Below are positions 24,201-42,909 of a stretch of 64,000 nt of DNA, piece by piece (position 1 is the first letter of the stretch; each line of letters starts with the position of its first letter). This DNA is from Hormiphora californensis (taxonomy: Eukaryota > Ctenophora > Tentaculata > Cydippida > Pleurobrachiidae): NCBI GenBank assembly GCA_020137815.1, contig CM035350.1, positions 2,042,335 through 2,106,334 of the forward strand, in the 5' to 3' direction. The translations under genes and the position numbers were made by a program. The notes beneath the pieces are model-generated. The model was not told the DNA's origin and did no database searches. It was given only the letters and a program-made list of their open reading frames with translations.

Positions 24201-24702
24201 TGTGTGCGTGTGTATCTATATTTACCTGGCTCCCATGATAGCCATGAAGGTTCCTGGTTTACAAATTCCACTAACTGAAACAGGGTCAACATGTTAGGAT
24301 GTGTTATATGTTAACTGTTCATGTGTCTATGTAACAACACTATATGGTTGGTACTTGGTTGGTTAGAGCGGTTGGTGCTATTAGCCTTGTTTGGGGCTGC
24401 CGGTGGGTAACACTATAAAGTCGCCACGGAACATCTTACCCTCACTAAGGATCTGTTTCTTCACTTTCGGTCCCTTTCTACAGCACGGCATCCCCTGTGC
24501 CCGTATCAACAGTAGCACTGACATCCAAATTCTCCCAGGATAAGGCGACGTTGGAGAAGGCCCCAAATCGGTTCTTCTCAGTTTCACCAAGAGACATAGT
24601 GCTGAGGTCGGAATCAAGGCGCTCCAGGGGCACTGCGACATGATTTGTGGCATTGTTGTTGTTGTTGGGTAGGACGATAACTGGTGCCGGATCTTTAGCC
24701 AT
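6236..24702 (-). CDS. ABCG-family (white-type) ABC half-transporter, about 15 exons
   Basis: ABCG half-transporters carry one N-terminal ATPase domain and six C-terminal membrane helices and export lipids, sterols or pigment precursors as dimers. Exons on the minus strand: 24702-24440 (ATG at 24702), 24274-24226, 23377-23310, 23014-22893, 21720-21649, 21251-21104, 20881-20761, 12126-11845, 11563-11458, 8001-7870, 7674-7582, 7386-7329, about 7136-6905, 6654-6578, 6367-6236. Visible motifs are Walker A ([12 protein letters not shown], split by an intron), Q-loop VQQEDFF, signature [10 protein letters not shown], Walker [11 protein letters not shown] and H-loop TIHQPTSE. Then come membrane segments ([31 protein letters not shown]), the motif [16 protein letters not shown], a two-Cys extracellular loop and a final helix. 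Oddities are a frame break near 24480, an in-frame TAA at 7055-7057, a one-base break near 6975, and an uncertain frame in exon 7386-7329. Intron 20760-12127 contains the entire RdRP gene. Confidence 0.88.
9155..10016. mobile_element. TIR element (TA target site), CAGTCGGACCCC family, copy A
   Basis: It starts CAGTCGGACCCCGATTTAGG and ends with the inverse, flanked by TA on both sides, as expected for Tc1/mariner/pogo-type insertion. AAATCGGGG recurs several times just inside each end. The interior has direct and inverted copies of a block containing TTTCGAATCGGTGCA. No transposase is seen. It is nested inside the 8035-11358 element, so it inserted later. A diverged copy lies at 50528-51266. 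Confidence 0.75.
10150..10860. repeat. 63-bp minisatellite, about 11 copies
   Basis: The unit contains ACGATTCGAGAAAATTTTCT and TTGCGATTCGGGGAAATTTC, with a period of about 63 bases. Two further partial copies lie at 8355-8466, near the other end of the host element. Because 63 is a multiple of 3, both strands stay open and give artificial 21-residue repeat proteins. Each unit contains the palindromic core GAAAATTTTC. Confidence 0.9.
11367..11457. other. ABCG intron remnant after the inserted element
   Basis: A short pyrimidine-rich piece of the ABCG intron, between the target duplication of the 3.3 kb element and the donor of exon 11563-11458. No other feature is seen. Confidence 0.5.
12224..12291. 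repeat. (GA)n microsatellite
   Basis: About 65 bases of GA with one GATA interruption, about 170 bases upstream of the proposed start codon of the RdRP gene. It may lie in that gene's promoter or 5' UTR. Confidence 0.95.
12459..20475 (+). CDS. Eukaryotic RNA-dependent RNA polymerase (RDR/QDE-1 family)
   Basis: These enzymes copy RNA into dsRNA to amplify RNA silencing. Exons with consistent phase: 12459-12496 ([15 protein letters not shown]), 12732-12846, 13022-13166, 13348-13541, 13660-13731, then one large exon from 15171 to the stop at about 20475. The catalytic loop [13 protein letters not shown] (about 17105-17145) holds the three metal-binding aspartates. Family motifs around it are [49 protein letters not shown] and [19 protein letters not shown], followed by [14 protein letters not shown] and [10 protein letters not shown]. 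The C-terminal half is less conserved and ends in a Gly/Pro/Gln-rich tail. The frame breaks near 15207, 15320, 15462 and 15550, at an in-frame TAG at 17498-17500, and near 19820 and 20035. The runs between are 575 and 769 codons long. The gene lies entirely within one intron of the oppositely oriented ABCG gene. Confidence 0.9.
13757..15080. mobile_element. 1.3 kb foldback element in an RdRP intron
   Basis: The outer ends CACGGCGTGCCTGGTGAAAT (13757) and its inverse (ending 15080) are almost identical. The two arms, about 640 bp each, mirror one another around about 14410, for example AAATTTAAGTAGGCAAAACG at about 14367-14386 and its complement just after the centre. ACCA occurs at both outer borders and may be a target duplication. 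Open frames within it are mirror images and non-coding. It lies between RdRP exons 13660-13731 and 15171, in the RdRP primary transcript. Confidence 0.85.
20476..20760. other. Between RdRP stop and ABCG exon 20881-20761
   Basis: AT-rich DNA that probably contains the RdRP 3' UTR. It ends at the donor of the ABCG exon on the other strand. A short run of ACAACTAG/ACAACTGG repeats lies at about 20715-20745. Confidence 0.4.
20919..21072. repeat. (TCTGTC)n-type hexanucleotide microsatellite
   Basis: About 25 CTCTGT units with regular CTCTGC variants, immediately next to ABCG exon 21251-21104. Its distance to the splice donor is about 30 bases. Length changes here could affect splicing of the ABCG transcript. 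Confidence 0.95.
24180..24214. repeat. (GT)n microsatellite
   Basis: A short GT run immediately downstream (in minus-strand terms) of the 49-base ABCG exon 24274-24226. Confidence 0.85.
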
Positions 24703-25600
24703 CCTCCTACCTTGAAAAGAAGTTCTGTGTTATTGTGGTGATCACTTTCCATGGACATTTTACACTGGTGGACCGTGCATATCCGTGAATTTCCATCATT
24801 CGAGAGTCGAGACGAGTCCCCCCGGATCTCCCTCTCCTACGCTATAAGTGATAGATGCTTCGTGCCACTTAGTGGGCATCAGTTGGCATATGCTACAGAC
24901 TTCTGTAAGAACTAAGAGATAAGGCAGCGCTTTTCAAGTGGATGTTGACTTTTTGTCCAAGATTTTAATTTTTAAATTTTTTCGGGCGCGATTATAATCT
25001 GGGTGCCTTGCAGCGTGTTTACAGGTGCGCGCTGCCAAAAAAGTACACCTAAAACCACTTAGACCGACTTTTTTCAAACGGCTATAGCCACGCAACCACA
25101 TGGCCAATTAATAATAATAATCAATACATTTAATATACCGCTTAATAGTGTTAAAAATAAATGGTTCACTACCGGGGTAAACGGATAAACGTTATACCAT
25201 TTACCACTTTCTAAAGCGGTAGTTGCCTACCCAAAAGAAGAATGTTGTAGAACAGACTCCCCTCAGATAGGAACTATATGCCAGTAGATAAGTGTGTGCA
25301 TTGGCCATTGAGTTTAAAAAATATTTAATAAGAGAATAATTAATTAATTAATTTCATATGAGTAAATACTGTTAATTAATAGTTTAATCAAGATAAAATC
25401 AGAGTTATATTGTACAGGTGATCAGATTAATTTAAAATAAGTCAGATAAGATTTACAGTTGGTATAAAAATAAATTATAAAAATAAACTATGTTGTGTAT
25501 AAAAAAAACAGCCCGTAAAAAACTAGAAAAGGTAAAAAAAAATTACGTCAGGATAAAGTAAATTACTGAAGATGCTAACAGATGGGTGAGTGAAGTGAAC
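24703..25600. other. ABCG upstream region; start of a repeat-rich block
   Basis: This holds the ABCG 5' flank. From about 24915 it becomes repeat DNA: GATAAGGC with GCGCTTTTCAA, which recurs near 63280, and ATCTGGGTGCCTTGCA at about 25000, whose inverse lies at about 27061. No gene is visible. Confidence 0.5.
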
Positions 25601-27090
25601 GATGGAGACTAATATATACTGTGCTATCTAATTGTAGACTTTATCGAAAAGGTGGGTCTTTAATCGCTTTTTAAACACTTCAGTAGAATCTGACTCTCGG
25701 ATATCTCTAGGGAGGCTATTCCATAGTTTAGGAGCACAAATGCTAAATGCCTTAGTGGTGGATGAATACTTATGCCTGTGTGATATCTGAAGAAGTGTAG
25801 AGTCACTGTTGGCTCGAAGGGTCTTTGTCTTAGGCGTTCGAAGAGGAATGAGGTCACTGATGTAGCCTGGAGCGAGGTCATTGATGCCTTTATAGGCCAT
25901 GAGGCAAATCTTGAAGTGAATTCTGGATTTTATAGGCAAGAAGTGAAGATCTTTTCTCATCTGGGTTACTCCTCTGTGCTTCCGAGTTCCATAGATAAAT
26001 CTCACAGCGCTGTTCTGGATCTTCTGCAGCCTGGAGATGTCTCGCTCAGTTATACCAAACAATAGAGCATTCCCGTAATCTAAACGAGAGTGAATCAAGG
26101 TGTGAACCAGCTTAATCTTCAGCTTTTTAGGTAACTTCTTAGCTATTCTCCAAAGGTTCAGTAACTGGATGTTACAGGCCTGAACTACCTTTGAGATATG
26201 GCTCGACATCGAGAGAAGTGGATCAAAATAAATTCCGAGGTTTCTTGCTGAGAAAGTGCACTTGATTCCCGTTTCAGTCGTGGTAGCTACAGGATCCTCA
26301 TTAGGCTCGAGTATAATTGAAACAGGATTTGTTGATTTATCTGCCTTGTTGTTCAGAATGAGTACCTCCGTTTTTCCGGCGTTCAGCTTGAGGTAGTTCA
26401 ATCTCATCCACAACTTGATGTCCTTTATGCAGTTCTGGAGTGTGGCAACGACTGTATTGAAACTGTTAGGTGTGAAGCTCGTATATATTTGAGTATCATC
26501 GGCAAAGAGATGAATATTGAGCCCGTGCTTTTCAGCGATCTTCTGTAGTTCTCTCGTATACATGATGAAGAGGATGGGGCCAAGTATACTTCCCTGAGGC
26601 ACTCCTATTTCTACATCGATAGACTCTGACCTGCAGTTTCCAATCTGAACCGAAGTAGACCTACCTCGTAGATATGAGCCGAACCAAGCTAGTACACTGC
26701 CTCTGATTCTGTACTGACTCTCGAGCTTGCGAAGCAGTGCAGCATGTGAGACCGTGTCGAACGCAGCGCTGAGGTCGAGTAGGAGCAAGATGACTTTGGA
26801 CTTCTTGTCGAGAAGTAGGGCGACATCATTCAGAATCTTGATGGTGGCGGTTTCGCAGCTGTGAAACTTCCGATAGGCGGATTGGACTCCAGACAAGAGT
26901 TTGTTCTTCTCCAGGTACTCAGTCAGTTGAATTTGAGTAAACTAAACGGTAACTGATAGAGAATCGATAGCCCTAACCGATAACCCCAAACCAAACCCTA
27001 ACCCGACCCTAACGGATAGCCCTGACCCGTCGCGCGCGCTAAAATCGATGAATTGTTAGCAATGCAAGGCACCCAGATTTTTGGCATACG
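24915..27090. mobile_element. Inverted-repeat element interrupted by the retrotransposon fragment
   Basis: ATCTGGGTGCCTTGCA at about 25000 and TGCAAGGCACCCAGAT at about 27061 are inverted copies with related flanks rich in GCGCGC. Between them are the retroelement fragment and a degenerate telomere-like CCCTAACC block (26970-27020). A related single arm is at about 63280-63560. The exact ends are unclear. Confidence 0.4.
25628..26940 (-). mobile_element. Non-LTR retrotransposon fragment, reverse transcriptase (CR1/Jockey-like), 5'-truncated
   Basis: One open frame of about 430 codons. It reads LLDLSAAFDTVSHAALLRKL (motif A), GVPQGSILGPILFIMY (motif B) and IHLFADDTQIY (catalytic FADD), then the thumb region and the C-terminal NSLPRDIRES typical of CR1/Jockey-type elements. 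The fragment starts abruptly at about 26940 with QIQLTEYLEKN and lacks the endonuclease domain, as expected for incomplete reverse transcription. The frame is otherwise intact, so the insertion is probably young or the family is active. It is flanked by inverted copies of a TGCAAGGCACCCAGAT repeat, so it seems to have landed in another element. Confidence 0.88.
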
Positions 27091-27117
27091 TTGCAGGCCC
27101 CTTATATACTCCATTTT

Positions 27118-27250
27118 TTTTCAACTGTTCACCCCCCAAAGTCGTGCGCGGAATTGTTTTGCGCGTTTATCACATGTTAACGTGTAGAGCGCGCAGCGTA
27201 AATTAAAATATCGCACGCGCACGAGTTGGAGGGTGAACAGTTGAATAAAA
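27118..27250. mobile_element. Short TIR element, CAACTGTTCACCC ends
   Basis: CAACTGTTCACCCCCCAAAG at about 27122 and the inverse GGGTGAACAGTTG at about 27231 bound a GC-rich core with CACATGTTAACGTGT. That core resembles the core of the element at 36211-36361, so the two are related. Confidence 0.55.
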
Positions 27251-27265
27251 ATGGACTTTAATATA

Positions 27266-27487
27266 AAGTCGGATTTTTTGAAACTGTCACCCCCCTGAAA
27301 TAACAAAATTTGCCATATCTCCGGTTCCTGATAAGATAGAGACTTGAAATTTGGAGGTTCGGAAGAACTTAGCAAGATCTTCGTAACCTCCAAATTTCAA
27401 GTCTCTATCTCGTCAGGAACCGGATTTATGGTCATTTACGAAATTTGAAAATACCCAGGGGGGTGACAGTTTCAAAAAATCCGACTT
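27266..27487. mobile_element. MITE, AAGTCGGATTTTTTGAAACT family, copy 1
   Basis: The ends AAGTCGGATTTTTTGAAACT and its inverse are followed inward by GTCACCCCC, with TA on both outer flanks. The core is itself palindromic: GACTTGAAATTTGGAGGTTC and its complement. The whole 222 bases can fold into one hairpin. Copy 2 has the same ends but a different core. Confidence 0.8.
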
Positions 27488-27506
27488 TAATATATGCGGG
27501 GGTGCG

Positions 27507-27780
27507 CGCATGAGGGGGCTGCAGCGCATTCCAACCCAGATTTTAACGTTTTCCAATTTTTTCCGTCAAGTCATTTTATTTTTAAAACTCGCAAATAAAT
27601 AATAACGCGCCGCGGCCGCTTTTTAAAATTTGCGCCGCGCGGCGCGATATTGATTCTCAGATTTCCAAATAAAAAGTTTAAAAAGTTCAAAAAGTTCAAA
27701 ACGCTCAAACAGCCAAAAAAATCTCTCGTTTTCGTACCGAAACGCACTGGCCATGCATACGGTGCAGCCCCCTCATGGCA
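27507..27780. mobile_element. Inverted-repeat bounded GC-rich block
   Basis: CATGAGGGGGCTGCA at about 27508 and TGCAGCCCCCTCATG at about 27762 bound about 270 bases that include a CpG-rich stretch (GCGCCGCGGCCGC). It is probably another small non-autonomous element. The open frame to its right has no recognisable content. Confidence 0.5.
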
Positions 27781-28137
27781 CATAGGCTTAGGAGGGGCTT
27801 ACTACGTATGTAAACGTTCTGACTTAACTGCTGGCACGTGTTGCAGTTCTATAGCAACGATTTTTAACACTCTGGAGGGTGAATACTTCACTCATGAACG
27901 ATTTACTAGAGATAAAATTGACCCAAATTTAGGCATTTTCGTGCTAACAGCGTATCTGCGATGATAAATCTTAATATCCGATAGGGGTGCAGTAGGTAGG
28001 ATGCTGGGAACTTGAGAAAATGCCACAGTTTCTCCGAAAAGGTATGAAAGTGATTTCTGAACATTTTCCCCTCCGTTTGCCCGTTATTCTCCCAATTGCC
28101 AACCCGTAGACCGAAGTGTAACACACACTTTTACTAG

Positions 28138-36737
<8,600 letters not shown>

Positions 36738-38210
36738 TTATCAGCCCTTTTTAACAATCACTAGGTAATGAACAAGTTGTTTCTCTACTGTACTGTAATA
36801 CTGTAATACTGTAATACTGTACTACTGCTGATATAGTTTCGTTATCAGAAACACTGCAAACAATACAAAATATAGTTACATGGACTACTAGTAACCTGGA
36901 CTACTAGTAACACTAGTAACACCATTATTGTTACCTTTTAGAAACTGTTTCATGCTACAACGCACGGCTCTTGTTCTACGTTTTATTTTCTCTCGTTTTT
37001 GCTACATATAATGTCTACCGTGTTTTAAATAGTAGTGATATGACTGCGTTATATATTTTCTAGCTACAGCGACAGTATAAGATAAACCCCCCCCCTGTTG
37101 TATTGGATCTGTATTCTTCCGCTGCTTCATATATCAGAGTATCTCATGAGCAAGCAAATTCTGGCCCGTGTGTGTGTGTGTGTGTGTCAGTGCGAGTGTG
37201 TGTGAGAGTTTGTTTGTGTGTGTGTGCGTGTGCGTGTGTGTGCGTGTGTGTGCGTGTTGTTTTGGAAGTTAGGAAGCCTGTGATTCTATACAGAAAGATA
37301 TTATTACTGTGTAGTTGTATCTGGAAATTTTGATGCCAGTTTTCAGTCTACCGAAATCCAGCGTTTAAATTTGCCCTCTTCATCTCAGCGAATTCAATCG
37401 AGTTGATAACTGGCGAGGGCGAGTTTTTATCAAATATACTGCAATTAGAACGCCGCGCTTTCAAACTTAATGCGCGCTAAAACATGAATTTAAAAAACAT
37501 AACAAAATTTCTTGTTGTTTTTGCTCCGAACTTTTTTGAACTTTTTAAAAGCGGAGGTCGGGTACTGTGACCTCTGTGGAGCCTGCCGCTGATGACCCCA
37601 GGCACTTCTTAGCATGCTATAAGCGACATATTAGGCACTGTATTATTTTGATTTGTAATAGCACCAAACCAGCTTATTTTATGCTCTAAATCGCTGATCG
37701 CGTCCCGCCGCTTGCAAAAATCGAGATCGTAGCCTCAGAGTACTCAGTACTGACTGATGACTCACAATTTACAGCCATTTCTTCATATTGATGATCTCTC
37801 AGGACTAAGAGACAAAATTAATGGCAGAGCAGCAGCAGGTCTTGCGGGAGGTTTTAATTATTCTTTTTTGTCACATTTGATTTTGCCTACCGGGTTTGGC
37901 GAGAGTGCAGACCTCATCCAGCCTCCAGCAATTCGTCGGCCGTCCAATGACTTCATTAATAAGTATGTGATGAAGTGTCCCAACTTTTTACAATCTAAAA
38001 TTTTAACTTTCTACTAAGGGGACAGTACCATGACAAAAAAGAAGTTCGTAGAGGCTCCGTCTGGGAAATGGGTAAGCCTATTTGTTTCAAAACTGATTTA
38101 TAAAAAGTTGGGTCGCTTCTGATCATTGCATTTATTTTGTTTTTCTTTTTTTACTTAATTGACTTAATCAATAATCTTGTATTTTTTAAACATCATAAAT
38201 TCATAGCTTT
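36738..38210. other. Intergenic region DBF4 to DYNC2I1, with (GT)n
   Basis: Small tandem repeats (CTGTAATA at about 36795-36825, ACTACTAGTAAC at about 36880-36920) and a GT microsatellite (37170-37258). The rest is AT-rich with a few GC islands. An open frame at 37757-38017 has no recognisable content. A short ATG-bearing frame at 38029-38070 followed by GTAAGC could be a 5' exon of DYNC2I1, but its phase does not fit simply. Confidence 0.5.
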
Positions 38211-40847
38211 ATGTCAGATCGCCGAAGTAAAGTAAGAACTCAGGAGAACCCCAAGCAGAGATCATCTAAATCAAACGAAAACCGACCACCCAAGTCATCC
38301 TCTAAACCCGATAAAGATAGTCGGACTAGAGATGAGAAACGACGAATAAAAGATGAACCAGTAAACGGGAGCAGCAAATCTTCCAAAACATCTTCAAGGG
38401 ACAATATCAAGAGTGAAACTAAAACTCGAGGAAGCGATGAAGAGAAAAGGAGGGAGAGAAAGAGCAGGGTAAAAGACTCTGAAAGGGAACGTAGTAAAGA
38501 TTCTCAGCGGAAGGGAGTCGGGAGATCGCGAAAAACGGAGGGAATCCAGTCACAAAGAAAGGGATAGAGACAAGGAGGTAGATCGCAAACGAGACAAAGA
38601 TAGTGATCGCAAACGAGACAAAGACAGTGATCGCCGGAGAGACAAAGACAAGGATAAAGACTAGGGAAAGGCACCGTCGAAAGGAAACGGAAGATGAGAG
38701 AAGGGAGCGAAAAGAGCGTGAGAGAGCAGAAAGGACGGCTTCAAAAGGAGAAGGAAGCAACAAGAGGTGGTGAAACCCCCAAAACCACCCACTCCTCCTC
38801 CTCCCCCTCCACCTGAACCGGAGGAAGCAGAGGAAGCAGAGGATGAGTACGACTACGAAGATGAGGAGTTTGAAGATTATGATGATGATTTTGAGAGTGA
38901 TCCTGGTGATGAAGATGAAGATGAAGAAGATGAATCAGAGTTCGATAGTGATCTTGGTTCTGAGAGCACGGCTACCCCAGAAGTCGCTGCCTATCAGTGA
39001 TACCCAGAAATTGAAGATCAGGGAAGCCATGGCGTTGGAAAATTCTCGTGTTGAGTCCTCTACTCCTCCCATCAACCTTCCTTCCTCTCCTACAAACACT
39101 CCCATGCCTTCGTCTCCTGTGGCTGACGCTAAAAGATTCTCGCAAAAACATCAGAGTACTGGATTTCGCCGCTGCCCAAAAGTCCCAAGCGAAGGACAAA
39201 GCTCTCTCCAAAACGGCACAACGAGGTCGGGATCTCATGCGGCTCATTGAACTCGACTCGGTTTTCTTTGATCTCATCGAGCTGAAGCCACAGACAGAAT
39301 ACGAGCTCTACATGAAGTCGTTTGGTCGAACTGAGACCCAGCAGAAACACACCCAGTACAACGAGGACGCTGTTGATAGGGAGATGATGACAGAGGAACC
39401 GGATGTTAGGAGTTGCTGGAGTCAGCATCCTGCTGATACTGCCGTGGTTTCTGCTCACGAGGGAGATGTAGACCCTGATCAGGAACCCTCCGAATCATAT
39501 GATCCTGCCTCTCTGGATAGGTTCATTGCTCTCTCAGCCAAGATTGTCACCACTCTACTAGAGGAGAGGGCATCTAGTCATGGTTATGTTCATACCTTCA
39601 AACCAGTCAACACATCCAAGTTTAGTGATACCTCAGCGGAGTTCCCTGCTAATCCCATCACAGCCCATCGTGCCCCCATCTACTGTACTCCTGTTACCGC
39701 CCAGACCTTCCTTGTGTGCTACACTCGCCCTAAATCAGACACCTCACCCCTTCCCACCCACGGTCTCAGTTGCACGTGGACTCTTCAGGATATTTACCAG
39801 CCTACTGGGATCCTATCCAGCAACTCTGCTCACAGGACAGCCTGTGTCAGTCCGTACAACCCGACCCTCATATTTGTGGGGTGTGAGGATGGTTCTATAT
39901 CTGTGTGGGACCTAAACGAACCGGGAAACCTTCACTCTTCAGTCCAGGTGAACAACCTAGGATACACGGTCCGATCCCCGACCTACAACACATCATCTGT
40001 CCAAGTGGCAGAGGCCCACCACTCTAAAATAACCCATATGGACGCTGTGAGGTTGGATCAAGAACTCCAGGTCGCTGCCTCCTTCCAGATCGCCTCCCTT
40101 GACGAGTCTGGTATTCTCATTGTATGGGTGGTCATTTCAGTGACAGACGCGTCTCTCTCCGGGTCCCAGATTGACCTTGGACTTCGGCCTGGTGGAAAGG
40201 TAAAACTGGTGAAAAGTGCACTGATAAATGTAAACTTCCCCCAGAATCCTGCAATAGATCTCTTCCCAGAGGTCCGGACATTCGCATTCAGACAAAGTTA
40301 CTCAGATACCAGTCTGTATTTCGTGACAACCGACCAGGGTACTGTCTTGAAGGTATCCAGAAACCCCTCCATTGGACAACCAACCACATACGCCCCTGAA
40401 TACTCCACTCCTACAATTGTGGGCTCCATGGATTTCAACAAGTTTAACTGGAAATATTTCCTAGCCGGGACAGCGGACGGGACGGTGTGTTTGTTCTATG
40501 TAGATAGACCCACCCCCCTCCTTGTCCTGGACAGGTTTACAAAGGGACGGCCAGTACGGACTGTCAAGTGGTCACGGTCCAGCTCCACACTGTTTTATGT
40601 AATGGACTCTGCAAACACGTTCTATTTGTGGGATCTCAGCGAGCGGGATTCGTCGCCTCTTGTGGTTGAAACTTACTCTAAAGGACTCCTATCATTCACA
40701 GAAATGCTGCCCTCAGCAGGACCCCCTGTTGTGGTTTTTACCTTCAAAGATGGCACAATGGAGGGTCACCATGTTAAGAAATCAGCTATAAGGGATGACG
40801 TGAACAATGTTAGTAAACTGGAGGGATATCTAGCGACGGTGTTGTAG
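38211..40847 (+). CDS. DYNC2I1: DYNC2I1 / WDR60, dynein-2 intermediate chain (retrograde intraflagellar transport)
   Basis: WDR60 is an intermediate chain of the dynein-2 motor that carries cargo back from ciliary tips. The N-terminal part is a long Arg/Lys/Asp/Glu-rich region, as in the human protein. It is followed by an acidic block and then the diagnostic stretch VLDFAAAQKSQ, RLIELDSVFFDLIELKP, YELYMKSFGRTETQQKHTQY and SCWSQHP. The C-terminal half has WD-type repeats (FVGCEDGSISVWDLNEP, IASLDESGILIVWVV, FLAGTADGTVCLF, FYVMDSANTFYLWDLSE). From about 39140 to the stop at 40847 the frame is clean and intronless. Between 38520 and 39140 the frame jumps five times (near 38520, 38660, 38755, 38975 and 39135), although the right amino-acid content continues in another frame each time. 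The start at 38211 is tentative. Confidence 0.88.
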
Positions 40848-41130
40848 CAGTGAGTTCAGAGACAATCGAGAGGGAGGGTTCTATTTGTTTGGCTGGTCCA
40901 AAAGTGTTGTCGTGCAGGACCTTACTGTGTAAGGAGCTGTGAATGTGTTGTAGTGTTTGAATTGTGTGTTGGTAGTTTTCGAGCTGTTTAGAAAAATTGG
41001 CTGTTTGAATTTTCTCTCCCACACCCATTATAATACCAGACCATGTTTCACCTGTATACTTCATCCCCAATCTCTCAGTCTCTCACTGCTCCATCCCCAA
41101 TCTCTCACTGCAGCCTCTACCTCTTGTAGG
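40848..41130. other. Intergenic 283 bp between DYNC2I1 and CLHC1
   Basis: This must contain the DYNC2I1 3' end and the CLHC1 promoter or 5' UTR. A small duplication of ATCTCTCA/CTGCTCCATCCCCA is seen at about 41070-41115. No X-box match was found here. Confidence 0.4.
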
Positions 41131-42813
41131 ATGATCGGGGCCGGGGAACTGGTGGCAGAGCTGAGAGAACAGCTCACGGAAGAGTTCACCAAACTTGGTA
41201 CAACGCCCTCCCAGTTTTGCCATGAAAACTATCAGGTCTACAAGGCAGCCCTGGGCAGGATCACAGAACATAGCACCGTCTACAAGCCCATCCTTACCGC
41301 TATCTCAAATACCTTCCACTCTGAAATAACCACTCTCCAAGAAACAGAGACCCGGGGTAAATTCCGAGAATCCTACGAGACAGAGCTGGAATTAGCGGAC
41401 GAGACGATGATTAACCTGAGGAAGAGGGAGGAACAGCTGAAAGAAACTGTAGCCCAACTCCAATCAGAGAGAGTCACTCTAACGGAGTCCATTGTCAGCT
41501 TAAAGGAGCTGGTTGCAGATATCAGTGCACAGAGTCTGATGGTGGAGGAAGATGTGTTCCAAAACAAAGTTCTGGATGGCTTCACTTTGGAACAGATGAC
41601 TAACGTGAACCTGCTCAGTAGGGAGGTAATGAAGTTGGAGACGAGGCATAGAGACATGCTGGAAACCCAGGGGTCGGTGTTTGTACCGCGGGAGAAGTTT
41701 GAGGAAACACGGAGACTGTTGTTGAAGAAGGAGGAGGTGAAGGAGAGTAGGACTGATCAAATGCAGCAACTCTATAAACATGTTCCTGTTTTAAAACACA
41801 TGTTAGAGGGTCTACAGCATGGTGACCATGCCCCCACTTCATTTGCTGAGATCGAGCAGTTAGCCAGGGAAGCTGTTGAGAATGTCAATGGAAGTGGACC
41901 TCTCTATGTTGAGGTGTATGATGATGAAGACCCAGCGAAGGAGAAAGAAGCAGAGCAAAAGTTAGCCTATATTGAGCAGTTAGATGAGTTCCTGAGGGAG
42001 GAGGATTATAAAACAGCTGCTATACACGCTGCTAGCTCCCCCGGTGGATTTCTCAGAACCATGACAACACTTGAAGAGTTCAGAGCGGTTAGTAATGGAG
42101 ATGAAACAGTCACCCCCTCACCCCTCTTCACATACTGTGCAACCCTAATGGCCACTGTACCCCAACACGAACCAGCACCCGAGGACCAGAGTTATGAGTG
42201 TGTGGCCGTGGCGCTCGGTGAGGGCAGGATGGATAATATCGCTCAGTGGATTGCTAACAAGTACCTTACTCTCTCCAGAAGAACGGCTGACTTGTTGCTG
42301 TGTAGTTGTCAGTGTAGGGGGAGGTGTGATTGTGAGAGTGGGACGCTGGCCATTGCTGTTTATCGAGATATTGCAGATCACACCATGACAGTCCACTCTC
42401 TGGCACGACAGGGTGCTCTCTACAGGGCCATACACTTTGCTAAGACCCATGAGTTGGGGGATCCCGCTCTCATGGCTCTACTGGGCCAGTTACCTTCGGT
42501 GGATCTGGCGGCTCTGTTGATTTTAGAAGAAGGATTCCATATTGGGGAAGTGTTGGAGTGTCTGTTGGTGAACCATAATGACAGTGTTTTTATTGGCCTC
42601 CTCAAACTACTAGATGACAATAACGATTTAAGGGAGGTTCTTGTGGCTGATGGCTCTCACGAGGGAGTCCAGTGGTCAGATTTTATTGAACTATGCCTCA
42701 GTTTGGGAGAGGATGGAATTGCAGAGGAGATACAAGCATTTTCAATTTCCCACGAAGCTATTGCTTCTGCAGCAGCATCTTTAGATCAGCCCGATGAAAA
42801 TATTGAAGAATGA
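41131..42813 (+). CDS. CLHC1: CLHC1-like protein (clathrin heavy chain linker domain)
   Basis: A single-exon frame of 560 codons from ATG 41131 (MIGAGELVAELREQLTEEFT), chosen because upstream in-frame sequence is low in coding character and follows a CAG-like acceptor context. Residues about 10-130 resemble the N-terminal domain of translin-associated factor X-interacting proteins. Residues about 85-250 are strongly coiled-coil. From about residue 275 the chain reads EQLDEFLREEDYKTAAIHAA then SSPGGFLRT, the helical clathrin heavy-chain linker pattern, with alpha-zigzag repeats to the end. That order (TSNAXIP1-like, coiled coil, clathrin linker) is the CLHC1 architecture. The family is found mainly in ciliated animals and its role is poorly known. 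It follows DYNC2I1 by 283 bp on the same strand. Confidence 0.8.
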   Translation: MIGAGELVAELREQLTEEFTKLGTTPSQFCHENYQVYKAALGRITEHSTVYKPILTAISNTFHSEITTLQETETRGKFRESYETELELADETMINLRKREEQLKETVAQLQSERVTLTESIVSLKELVADISAQSLMVEEDVFQNKVLDGFTLEQMTNVNLLSREVMKLETRHRDMLETQGSVFVPREKFEETRRLLLKKEEVKESRTDQMQQLYKHVPVLKHMLEGLQHGDHAPTSFAEIEQLAREAVENVNGSGPLYVEVYDDEDPAKEKEAEQKLAYIEQLDEFLREEDYKTAAIHAASSPGGFLRTMTTLEEFRAVSNGDETVTPSPLFTYCATLMATVPQHEPAPEDQSYECVAVALGEGRMDNIAQWIANKYLTLSRRTADLLLCSCQCRGRCDCESGTLAIAVYRDIADHTMTVHSLARQGALYRAIHFAKTHELGDPALMALLGQLPSVDLAALLILEEGFHIGEVLECLLVNHNDSVFIGLLKLLDDNNDLREVLVADGSHEGVQWSDFIELCLSLGEDGIAEEIQAFSISHEAIASAAASLDQPDENIEE

Positions 42814-42909
42814 AAGATTGTACATGTTTTGTAGAAAATCTTCACACGCAGCTCTTACACACAACTGATCGTGTCTATTGTGTGTGTACTCAGTCATAGC
42901 TCGGAGGAG

